From the NCBI GenBank assembly GCA_021160185.1, contig JAGHDA010000411.1, positions 1-7,187 on the forward strand: DNA of 7,187 nucleotides. Reading direction: 5' to 3'. The stretch is from Verrucomicrobiota bacterium (GTDB taxonomy: Bacteria; Verrucomicrobiota; Verrucomicrobiia; Limisphaerales; CAZBKV01). How positions within the stretch are numbered: position 1 is the first letter of the stretch; each line of letters begins with the position of its first letter. Under the pieces are notes generated by a model. It saw only the letters and a program-made list of their open reading frames with translations. It was not told the origin of the DNA and ran no database searches. This document shows positions 1 to 5,614 of the stretch, one piece after another. Both the position numbers and the translations under genes were made by a program.

Positions 1-42
1 GGCCACAATCGCCTCCCGATTGATCGGGAGGCGATTGTGGCC
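1..42. repeat. 20-bp perfect inverted repeat at the contig end
   Basis: Bases 1-20 are the exact reverse complement of bases 23-42, separated only by the dinucleotide TG. The right arm continues into a normal receiver-domain reading frame. The left arm also stays open (G-H-N-R-L-P-I), but it does not give the D-N-P-x-N pattern that normally precedes this helix in receivers. A fold-back at a read or contig end, from assembly or whole-genome amplification, explains this better than a natural element. A real hairpin inside the gene is the alternative. Confidence 0.9.
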
Positions 43-831
43 ATGCTTAAGCGGTTGGGGCATCTTGTGGAAACTGCGGCCAACGGCCGCGAGGCGCTCG
101 AGATCCTCCGCCGCAAGCGCTTCGCTCTGATCTTCATGGATTGTCGGATGCCCGAAATGGATGGATGGGAAACGACCCGGCGAATCCGCTCCGGCGAAGC
201 CGGACCCGAAGCGGCGCGCGCGCCCATCGTGGCCCTCACAGCTCATGCGCTCAAGGAAGACCGCCGCCATTGTGTCGAGGCAGGGATGGATGATTATCTA
301 TCCAAGCCTCCTCGGATGGACCGGCTCAAGGCGATGATCGAGAAGTGGAGCGGCAAGGAGAGCGGGGCGGTTGGCGCGGTTGCAGAAGAGAGCTCCCGAG
401 CGGATCGTGTTCCTGAGGAGGAGGCGGCGGCGGGCGGGGAAGCGCTTCCTGTTTTCAACCTGCGCGCGCTTCTGGATCGGGTGGATGGGGACGAGGACTT
501 GGCCCGGACGATGATGGAGGCCTTTTTCGAGGAAGCGCCGGGTCAACTTGCCGAGCTCAGGGAACATCTTGCCTCCGGCGGGATCGAGGACGCCGCCCGC
601 ATGGCGCACTCGATCAAGGGTTCGGCCGGCTTCATTTCCGGCGAGGAGGTGTACGCCCTGGCTCAGGAGATGGATCGCCTGGGCAAAGCGGGCGATCTGG
701 AAGGGATGCGGGGGAAGCTGCCGGAGTTCGAAAAGGCGATGGAGCGGCTTCTTGAGGCCCTGCGCCGGGAGCTGGGGAAGCGGGCGCAGGGAGAGGCGGA
801 GAGTCCGGACGATGGAAGCGCTGCTCGATGA
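1..831 (+). CDS. Receiver-HPt phosphorelay protein, 5'-truncated; probable C-terminus of a hybrid sensor histidine kinase
   Basis: This is the C-terminal part of a phosphorelay protein; the frame is open to base 1, so the true start lies outside the window. Residue numbers here count from the GTG at 37. Residues 1-105 are a receiver domain lacking its first beta strand and acidic pocket. It keeps the phospho-acceptor Asp35 in MDCRMPEMDG, the switch Thr68 in ALTAHA and the conserved Lys90 in SKP. An acidic, Ala/Glu-rich linker (about 105-137) leads to an HPt domain (about 140-245) with phospho-acceptor His191 in AHSIKGSAG. In ArcB/BarA-like hybrid kinases this order passes phosphate from Asp to His and on to a separate response regulator. 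A stand-alone receiver-HPt protein is possible, because the kinase core is not visible. The signal sensed and the final regulator cannot be told. Codons before about base 22 may be artefactual because of the terminal palindrome. The last 20 bases overlap the downstream recombinase gene, so the two are probably co-transcribed. Confidence 0.9.
   Translation, partial: GHNRLPIDREAIVAMLKRLGHLVETAANGREALEILRRKRFALIFMDCRMPEMDGWETTRRIRSGEAGPEAARAPIVALTAHALKEDRRHCVEAGMDDYLSKPPRMDRLKAMIEKWSGKESGAVGAVAEESSRADRVPEEEAAAGGEALPVFNLRALLDRVDGDEDLARTMMEAFFEEAPGQLAELREHLASGGIEDAARMAHSIKGSAGFISGEEVYALAQEMDRLGKAGDLEGMRGKLPEFEKAMERLLEALRRELGKRAQGEAESPDDGSAAR
798..803 (+). promoter_or_regulatory. Ribosome binding site of the tyrosine recombinase
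   Basis: GGAGAG lies 8 bases before the ATG at 812, within the end of the phosphorelay gene. It supports this ATG over the in-frame upstream starts at 548 and later, which would add about 88 residues lying out of frame within the HPt coding sequence. Confidence 0.6.
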
Positions 832-1738
832 GTTCCTGGCCCATCTGCGCCACGAGCGCGGGAGGTCGGAGAACACGCAGGCCGCTTACGGCCGGTTGCT
901 CCGACGTTTCATCCGGTGGAGCCGAAACCGGGGGCTCCGCGACTGGGGGGAAGTGGCTCCCGAAACTCTCCGGGTTTTCTTGAGCGCGGAGCAGCGGCGG
1001 CCTGCCCGGCGGCCCGGCGCCGGCGCGGAGCCGCCGCGGCCGCCCGCGCCAAGCAGCCTCTATCTTCAGATTGCCGCCTTGCGGGCGTTCTTCAAGTTTT
1101 GCGAGGCCGAAGGACTGTTGCCGAACAATCCCGCCGCCTTGCTTTCTCTTCCACGGCGGTGGATCAAAGCGCCCAAGGCGTTGACGCCTGCGGAAGTGGA
1201 CCGGCTTTTGCAGCCGCCGCCCCGGCGGACGCCCGAGGCGCTCTGCGACCAGGCGATTCTGGAGCTGGCCTACGCCTCGGGCCTGCGGCTCTCGGAGCTG
1301 TGCGGCCTGCGGCTGGAGCAGCTCGACCTGGAGGCCGGCTTCCTCCGCGTCGTGGGCAAGGGGGACAAGGAGCGAGTCGTTCCCGTAGGCCGGAAGGCGA
1401 TCGAGGCTTTGAGGGAGTACCTGGCCGCCGCCAGATCCAAGCGGGTCAAGCCCCGCTCGCCCGGCAACGTTTTCCTCACCACCCGAGGCGGGGCGTTTTC
1501 GCGCTGGACGATGTGGCGGCGCATCAAGCGCCGGGCGGCGTTGGCAGGGATTCGCGCCGCGTTCACGCCGCACAGTCTCCGCCACAGCTTCGCCACGCAT
1601 ATGCTCGAGCGGGGCGGGGATTTGCGGGTGATCCAGGAGCTGCTGGGCCATGCCAGCATCGCCACGACCGAGATTTACACCCACGTCGCGCGCAACCGGC
1701 TCCGCGCCGTTCATCGCAAGTTCCACCCCCGCGCCTGA
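812..1738 (+). CDS. Site-specific tyrosine recombinase, XerC/XerD type
   Basis: A 308-residue DNA strand-exchange enzyme of the phage-integrase family, close to the usual 295-310 residues of XerC/XerD. Residues 1-100 form the SAM-like core-binding domain, beginning MEALLDEFLAHLRHERG as is typical for Xer proteins. The catalytic domain (about 122-305) has every expected active-site residue: Arg159 (ASGLRLSEL), Lys183 (VGKGDKER), His254 and Arg257 (HSLRH), His280 (LLGHAS) and nucleophile Tyr289 (EIYTH). It should therefore be active. In the family, XerC and XerD act together at dif to resolve chromosome dimers; single Xer copies and element-borne relatives also exist. I cannot separate XerC from XerD by eye. 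Residues about 62-80 are a Pro/Arg/Ala-rich stretch that seems longer than the usual loop before the last N-terminal helices. The start overlaps the upstream phosphorelay gene by 20 bases, suggesting coupled translation. No integrase-style attachment site or phage gene is nearby, which favours a housekeeping role. Confidence 0.93.
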   Translation: MEALLDEFLAHLRHERGRSENTQAAYGRLLRRFIRWSRNRGLRDWGEVAPETLRVFLSAEQRRPARRPGAGAEPPRPPAPSSLYLQIAALRAFFKFCEAEGLLPNNPAALLSLPRRWIKAPKALTPAEVDRLLQPPPRRTPEALCDQAILELAYASGLRLSELCGLRLEQLDLEAGFLRVVGKGDKERVVPVGRKAIEALREYLAAARSKRVKPRSPGNVFLTTRGGAFSRWTMWRRIKRRAALAGIRAAFTPHSLRHSFATHMLERGGDLRVIQELLGHASIATTEIYTHVARNRLRAVHRKFHPRA

Positions 1739-1751
1739 GGGAGGATGCGGC

Positions 1752-3275
1752 CTATTTCCCTGCGCCCGCGCCTTTGGCCAGGGCGAAAAGGCGCGTCATT
1801 GTGGCGACGTAGACGACGCCGTTGGCGGCGGTGGCCGTGCCGCTGATAGGCGCGCCCAGGCGGACTTTGCAAAGGACTTCTTTGCGCCGGCCCGCCCGAA
1901 GAATCCAGAGCCAGCCCCGGCGCGTGCCGATGTAGATCTTGCCGTCTGCGACCAGAGGCGAGCTCCACACGTCTCCGCCCAGCTCCTGCGTCCATAAGAG
2001 CCGGCCGTCGGCTTCCTCGAGGCAGTGGAGCCCGCCACGGGCGTCCGCCACGTAAACCAGGCCGTTCCGGATGGCCGGCGTGTTCATACAGGGGGCGTTC
2101 ATCGGGAAGGACCAGACTGCGGCGGCGCGCGTCACGTCTCCGCGGCCGTCGGCTCGGAAGCAGCGGAGCCAGGATTTGCGCTTGCCGTGCCAGTAATCGC
2201 CCCCGGCGGTCACATAGACGCGGCCATTGTAGAAGACCGGCATTCCGGTGATGATGCTCGGCCCTTCCCGGTGGTTTTCCTGCCAGCGGAAGATGTTTTC
2301 CTTGGGCGCTTCCGGATCGCAGTCGTATTGCCAGACTTTCTCCAGCGCGACCGGCGTTTTGGGGAGCGGCTCGCTCAGGGCCTTGAAGGCATAGCAGACC
2401 GCGTCGCCTCCGCCGTAGAGGATCAGCCGCCGCCCGCCCGTCTCGGCCAGGGAGGGCGGAGCCCAGTTGCAGTGGATGGTGCGGACGGCGATCCGTTCCC
2501 GGTCCCTGGCCAGGAGCCGCCCGTCGCGTTTGTCCAGGGCGATCAGACAAGGGGCGTCGGGCGCTTCGATGCTCATGTGGCGGTCATCCACGCCGTTGGA
2601 AGTGCAAGCGTAAAGGACGTTGCCGTCGATCAGAATCGAGCAATGCGCTCCGTCATGCTGCCGCACGCCCAGTTCCTTCGGCGCGTCGTAGAGCCAGAGA
2701 ATGTCCGCGTCGGTCGGGTCGATCGGCTCGGGCGGACGGCCGGGGCGCGCCATGTGCCGGCCTTCGTCCCGGAAGGGGCCGTCGTTGCCGTCGGCCATGC
2801 CGTCGATGTCGAGGCACATGATCTCGCCCCGGTTGCTGACCATGTAGACGCGGTCGCCCTCGACGGTGGCGGGGGAGACCATGCCGGTGTGAGGCCAGTC
2901 CCAGAAGGGCGTCGGCCCGCGCTTGGGGACCACGAGCTGCCAAAGAAGCTTGCCGGAACTTTCATCGAGGCAGAGCAACACGCCGCAGTCGCCGCGGTGG
3001 CGGGGATTTTTCGGCCGGTCGTTGTTGGTCCCAATGAACACCCGGCCGCGCGCGACGATGGGCGTGCTGTGCGTCTGCGTGCCGAGGCGGACAACCCATT
3101 TGACGTTCCGGCCTGTGGCTGGATCGACGGTTTCGGGCAATCCTTTTTCCTCGGAGACCATGTTGCGGCTCCACGCCGCGCCCCACTGGGGTTGATCCGC
3201 CGCTTGCGTCAGGGACGCGCAGAAGACTGCCAGGAGCGCCGCCTGCTGCGCGCTGAGTTTTCGGTGTCCAGCCAT
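1752..3275 (-). CDS. Exported PQQ-like beta-propeller repeat protein
   Basis: A 507-residue protein with an N-terminal Sec signal peptide (about 1-26: basic start, hydrophobic ALLAVFCASL, probable cut after TQA). The rest is a series of propeller blades of the PQQ_2/BamB type. Repeating units have the form 'xxxPxVxxGxVYxxxxxGxLxCLDxxxGxLLW', seen around 69-113, 133-156, 208-254, 343-374, 396-428, 436-457 and 475-499. Residues 156-171 hold an Asp/Gly-rich loop (DIDGMADGNDGPF) that could bind a metal ion; this is inference. Such proteins act in the periplasm or at the outer membrane as scaffolds or as quinoprotein-like enzymes. The sequence does not show whether it binds PQQ, and no cytochrome CxxCH motif is present. 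The Met at 3275 is preferred because it begins the signal peptide; an in-frame TTG at 3311 would add 12 residues. No clear Shine-Dalgarno sequence precedes either. It is read toward the recombinase gene, with 13 bp between the two stop codons. The substrate is unknown. Confidence 0.88.
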   Translation of the reverse strand: MAGHRKLSAQQAALLAVFCASLTQAADQPQWGAAWSRNMVSEEKGLPETVDPATGRNVKWVVRLGTQTHSTPIVARGRVFIGTNNDRPKNPRHRGDCGVLLCLDESSGKLLWQLVVPKRGPTPFWDWPHTGMVSPATVEGDRVYMVSNRGEIMCLDIDGMADGNDGPFRDEGRHMARPGRPPEPIDPTDADILWLYDAPKELGVRQHDGAHCSILIDGNVLYACTSNGVDDRHMSIEAPDAPCLIALDKRDGRLLARDRERIAVRTIHCNWAPPSLAETGGRRLILYGGGDAVCYAFKALSEPLPKTPVALEKVWQYDCDPEAPKENIFRWQENHREGPSIITGMPVFYNGRVYVTAGGDYWHGKRKSWLRCFRADGRGDVTRAAAVWSFPMNAPCMNTPAIRNGLVYVADARGGLHCLEEADGRLLWTQELGGDVWSSPLVADGKIYIGTRRGWLWILRAGRRKEVLCKVRLGAPISGTATAANGVVYVATMTRLFALAKGAGAGK

Positions 3276-3352
3276 GGGCGGGATGGTCTCTCTTCCGGGC
3301 CAAAGAAGCAACTTTTTGATGGGCTTGACGCCGGCATGGGGAAAACGCGCTT

Positions 3353-3383
3353 CTTCCCGCCCTCGAATTTGGGGGACGGGAAG
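3353..3383. terminator. Hairpin between the coiled-coil and propeller genes, possible terminator
   Basis: Arms CTTCCCGCCC (3353-3362) and GGGACGGGAAG (3373-3383) pair over 10 bp with one bulged A and a 10-base loop. Read on the plus strand, it is followed by CTTTTGTCTTT. Read on the minus strand, the direction of the neighbouring genes, the tail is AAGCGCGTTTT, so the U-run is displaced. It may end transcription of the gene at 3460-3999 imperfectly, or act on antisense transcription. The rest of the 184-bp gap shows no clear promoter for the propeller gene. Confidence 0.35.
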
Positions 3384-3459
3384 CTTTTGTCTTTGCGGCG
3401 CTGACGAGCCGCCGGGGAAGAGGAGGCGCGGGTCGTGCGGCGGCCTCGGTCCCCGGCGC

Positions 3460-3999
3460 TTATTGTTTCTTGGGCTGGGAAATCCCGGCGTCCTGGCCGG
3501 GTTTCTGTTGGAGCAGCGCCTTCAGGAGCGACTGCTCGTATTGAGAGGACAATTGCTGGAGTTTCTCAAGCCGCGTTTGCAGCGCCTTTTCTTCCTTTGC
3601 CAATCCCGCGCGTTCAGCGCTGGAGACCGCGGAGGCCTTGCTTTGCACGTCGATGATTTGGAGCCGCGTCTTGAAGATCTGCATCGAGAGCTGCTTGTAC
3701 TGCTCGGTCAGAATCTCTAGTTGAATGGAGGCCAACGTGCGCGGTCTTGCCGGAACGACCGGGCTCCCCCGGACAATCGCCCGGATCGGGCCCGGCCGGG
3801 CAACTTTGACCTCCTGTTTGATTTCCCGAGGCGGCGCGGGTTGCACGGGCGCGCCGAAGATGGCGTCGCGCACCGCGCGGTTGATCGGGTCCATCTGTTG
3901 GTTTTCCGCCGGCAACGCCTGGGTCGCGCTCAGAAAGGCAACGGCCGCCGCCGCTGCCGCAAGACATCCGAGAGAATTCCTGGTGGTTTTCATGCTCAT
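3460..3999 (-). CDS. Small exported coiled-coil protein, function unknown
   Basis: A 179-residue protein I do not recognise. It begins with a signal peptide (about 1-31): positive MKTTRNS, then an Ala-rich hydrophobic core, with a likely cut after ALPA. Residues 50-88 are rich in Pro, Arg and Val (APVQPAPPRE, RPGPIRAIVRG, VPARPR) and probably disordered. Residues about 88-166 are Leu/Gln/Lys/Glu-rich without Pro or Gly until the end (apart from one Gly near 132), as expected for a long helix or coiled coil (LEILTEQYKQLSMQIFKTRL and KALQTRLEKLQQLSSQYEQS). It probably sits in the periplasm and oligomerises; a chaperone-like or structural role is only a guess. Two starts are possible, ATG at 3999 and ATG at 3993. 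The first has a G-rich stretch 7 bases upstream; the second gives the more classical signal peptide. It is preceded by its own candidate promoter and by the terminator of the sugar cluster, so it is probably transcribed separately from that cluster. Confidence 0.78.
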   Translation of the reverse strand: MSMKTTRNSLGCLAAAAAAVAFLSATQALPAENQQMDPINRAVRDAIFGAPVQPAPPREIKQEVKVARPGPIRAIVRGSPVVPARPRTLASIQLEILTEQYKQLSMQIFKTRLQIIDVQSKASAVSSAERAGLAKEEKALQTRLEKLQQLSSQYEQSLLKALLQQKPGQDAGISQPKKQ

Positions 4000-4028
4000 A
4001 TCATCGCCCCCCGGCCGTCTGTTGTCAA
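4000..4028 (-). promoter_or_regulatory. Candidate sigma70-type promoter of the coiled-coil protein gene
   Basis: On the minus strand, TTGACA (4028-4023) is a perfect -35 hexamer. After a 17-base spacer comes GATGAT (4005-4000), a 4/6 match to TATAAT. The -10 ends right next to the ATG at 3999, so transcription would start at about 3994-3992. This would give an almost leaderless message beginning near the second ATG (3993). The perfect -35 and exact spacing support it. The weak -10, the G-rich spacer and the lack of a leader argue against it. Confidence 0.35.
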
Positions 4029-4065
4029 AAAACGCAAGGCCCCCGGATCTGAGGCGCCGGGGGCC
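4027..4065 (-). terminator. Rho-independent terminator of the oxidoreductase gene
   Basis: On the minus strand, GGCCCCCGG (4065-4057) and CCGGGGGCC (4046-4038) form a perfect 9-bp GC-rich stem with a 10-base loop. TTGCG and six T's follow (ending at 4027). It begins 41 bases after the stop codon of the Gfo/Idh/MocA gene and would end the leftward sugar cluster. The last two T's are also the first two bases of the candidate -35 box of the next gene. Confidence 0.85.
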
Positions 4066-4106
4066 GTGTGAACTTGCCTTGTTTGCTCCGTCTCGGAAGC
4101 TTCAGC

Positions 4107-5471
4107 CTAGAACTCCCGCCACTGCCCCGGGATCGGGACGGGGAAGCGCCCCTGCGCGTCGGGTTTGACTGGAACCGGACTGTCGTAGTCCAGCTCGTCC
4201 AAATAGCTGCAGAACTGGAAGTCCGATTTCATGATTTCATCGAGGGTCACCGTGCGGTTTAAGTGACAGGCCGCCCGGCCCATGATCGAGACAAAGTCCG
4301 CATACACGGCCCGGCGCGCCTCGTTGTGCGGCCGGTCTTTACGAATGCTCTCGATGTAATCGTTCCACTCGTACTGCCAGGGACTGTAGGCGTCCTTGGT
4401 CGGCGTCCAGGCGATGTTTTTCGGATTGATGTGCTGATCCTTGAACATGTGGACGGTCGCCGCGTGGACCCGCCCGGAGAACTGGGCGGCGCATTTGCTG
4501 CCGTGCACGAAAGTGGCGAACTCGCTTTCCGCGTTTTTCATCCGCCGGAACCCGCAAAAGGCCTTGGTTCCGTCCGGGAAGGTGTATTCGATGGAATAGA
4601 CATCGATGTTCTGGCCGCAGTCCTCGCTGTGCGGGACGCGTCCGCCCAAGCCGTGGGCCGAGACCGGCCAGGCGTCCTTGATCCAGCAACATTCGTCGAT
4701 CTGGTGGATCAGGTTATCCACCATGTGGCCGGAGCCTATCCAGAACAGATGCGCCCGGCCGAACTGGAGCTGGCTCAGCAAATCGTACGCCTTTTGCCCC
4801 TGGTTCCGGAGCCATCCCACGCCGCCCCACCGATTGGCGCGGATGAGGGTGATCTCGCCCAGCTCGCCGTTGCGGATCTTTTCGATCAACGCATGGCGCG
4901 CGGGCGAGTGGCGGCACTGCAACCCCGCGGCGATCTTGACTCCTTTCTTTTCGGCTTCCTCCCCCGCCCGCAGCATCCGCCGCAACCCGCCCGGATCCGG
5001 CGCGAAGGGTTTTTCCATGAACACGTTGATTCCTTTGCGCACGGCGTATTCCACGTGCACAGGACGAATGTAGGCCCGCGTGGTGCAGAGGGCGACGTCG
5101 CCGGGGCGGAGCAGGTCAATGGCCTTGCGGTAGGCGTCGAAGCCCCGGAACATGCGGTCCGGCGTCACGTCCACTTTTTTGGCGAACTTGCGCCGCAGGC
5201 TCCGGAGCGAGCCCTCCATCTTGGCCTGGATCAAATCGGCCATGGCGTAGAGCTTGATCGGGCCGCCGTTGGGGACTGAGAGGGCGTTGGCCACCGCGCC
5301 GGTTCCGCGGCCGCCGCAGCCGATCAGGGCCAGACGGATGGTTTGATCGTCAGCGGCAAACACGCCGGGGGAGGCGAAGCTTCCCAGCACGCCGGCCCCG
5401 ATCGCAGCCGCTCCGCCTTGCTTGAGAAACTGGCGGCGCGTCACTTGAGATGTCTTTTCTTGGCGCTTCAT
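4107..5471 (-). CDS. Tat-exported Gfo/Idh/MocA family NAD(P)-dependent oxidoreductase
   Basis: A 454-residue oxidoreductase of the glucose-fructose oxidoreductase/inositol dehydrogenase family. It starts with a twin-arginine signal (TRRQFLKQGG at 11-20, hydrophobic stretch to about 39, AADD cleavage region), so it should be exported folded with its cofactor. The Rossmann domain (about 45-165) has the glycine-rich LIGCGGRGTGAV at 49-60 and the family EKP motif at 153-155 in NVFMEKPFA. The C-terminal substrate domain includes GSGHMVDNLIHQIDECCW (246-263), matching the family region that carries the catalytic Asp/His pair; His256 and Asp252 are candidates. The family oxidises or reduces sugars, inositols and amino sugars using tightly held NAD(P); the exact substrate cannot be read from sequence. 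Tat-exported members are numerous in Planctomycetota and Verrucomicrobiota. It follows the sugar porter in the same direction after a 143-bp gap, and a strong terminator lies downstream. No good Shine-Dalgarno precedes the ATG (AAAAACGCATT), but the signal peptide makes the start convincing. Confidence 0.93.
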   Translation of the reverse strand: MKRQEKTSQVTRRQFLKQGGAAAIGAGVLGSFASPGVFAADDQTIRLALIGCGGRGTGAVANALSVPNGGPIKLYAMADLIQAKMEGSLRSLRRKFAKKVDVTPDRMFRGFDAYRKAIDLLRPGDVALCTTRAYIRPVHVEYAVRKGINVFMEKPFAPDPGGLRRMLRAGEEAEKKGVKIAAGLQCRHSPARHALIEKIRNGELGEITLIRANRWGGVGWLRNQGQKAYDLLSQLQFGRAHLFWIGSGHMVDNLIHQIDECCWIKDAWPVSAHGLGGRVPHSEDCGQNIDVYSIEYTFPDGTKAFCGFRRMKNAESEFATFVHGSKCAAQFSGRVHAATVHMFKDQHINPKNIAWTPTKDAYSPWQYEWNDYIESIRKDRPHNEARRAVYADFVSIMGRAACHLNRTVTLDEIMKSDFQFCSYLDELDYDSPVPVKPDAQGRFPVPIPGQWREF

Positions 5472-5614
5472 AATGCGTTTTTGTGGGATGTTTGGGTTCT
5501 ATGGACTTTCCCGGACCCGCCCGTTCTGCCGCGGCCTTGCTCTTTGGTCAAGCCCCTTTTCCCCGGCCCGCCTTGTTGTCTCGGCGGCTGCTCCCAAGCC
5601 TGATCCGCTTTGCC

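Noticed and set aside
548..811. Upstream extension of the recombinase by 88 residues
   Set aside because: The extension lies out of frame over the HPt domain and is Arg/Ser/Trp-rich. The ATG at 812 has a ribosome site and the standard Xer N-terminus.
812..1738. Recombinase as the integrase of a mobile element
   Set aside because: No tRNA, direct-repeat attachment sites, excisionase or phage genes are visible; length and N-terminus fit housekeeping Xer.
916..1812. Plus-strand open frame of 298 codons in another frame of the recombinase
   Set aside because: Low-complexity Arg/Ala/Gly/Pro translation, with every catalytic residue of the recombinase in the other frame.
3219..3230. Lipobox in the propeller protein signal peptide (AVFC)
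   Set aside because: Phe just before the Cys does not fit the lipobox, which needs Gly, Ala or Ser there; a TQA signal-peptidase I site follows.
2025..3404. Long plus-strand open frame of 459 codons opposite the propeller gene
   Set aside because: It is the antisense of a gene with clear blade repeats and a signal peptide. Long antisense frames are common in GC-rich DNA, and its translation shows no domain.
4263..5279. Plus-strand open frame of 338 codons opposite the oxidoreductase gene
   Set aside because: Its translation looks like reverse-frame noise, while the minus strand carries a full Gfo/Idh/MocA protein with Tat signal and EKP motif.
5523..5551. Promoter between the sugar porter and oxidoreductase genes (TTGACC, 17 bases, CAGAAC on the minus strand)
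   Set aside because: The -35 is good, but the -10 matches only 3 of 6 and the spacer is GC-rich; too weak to list.
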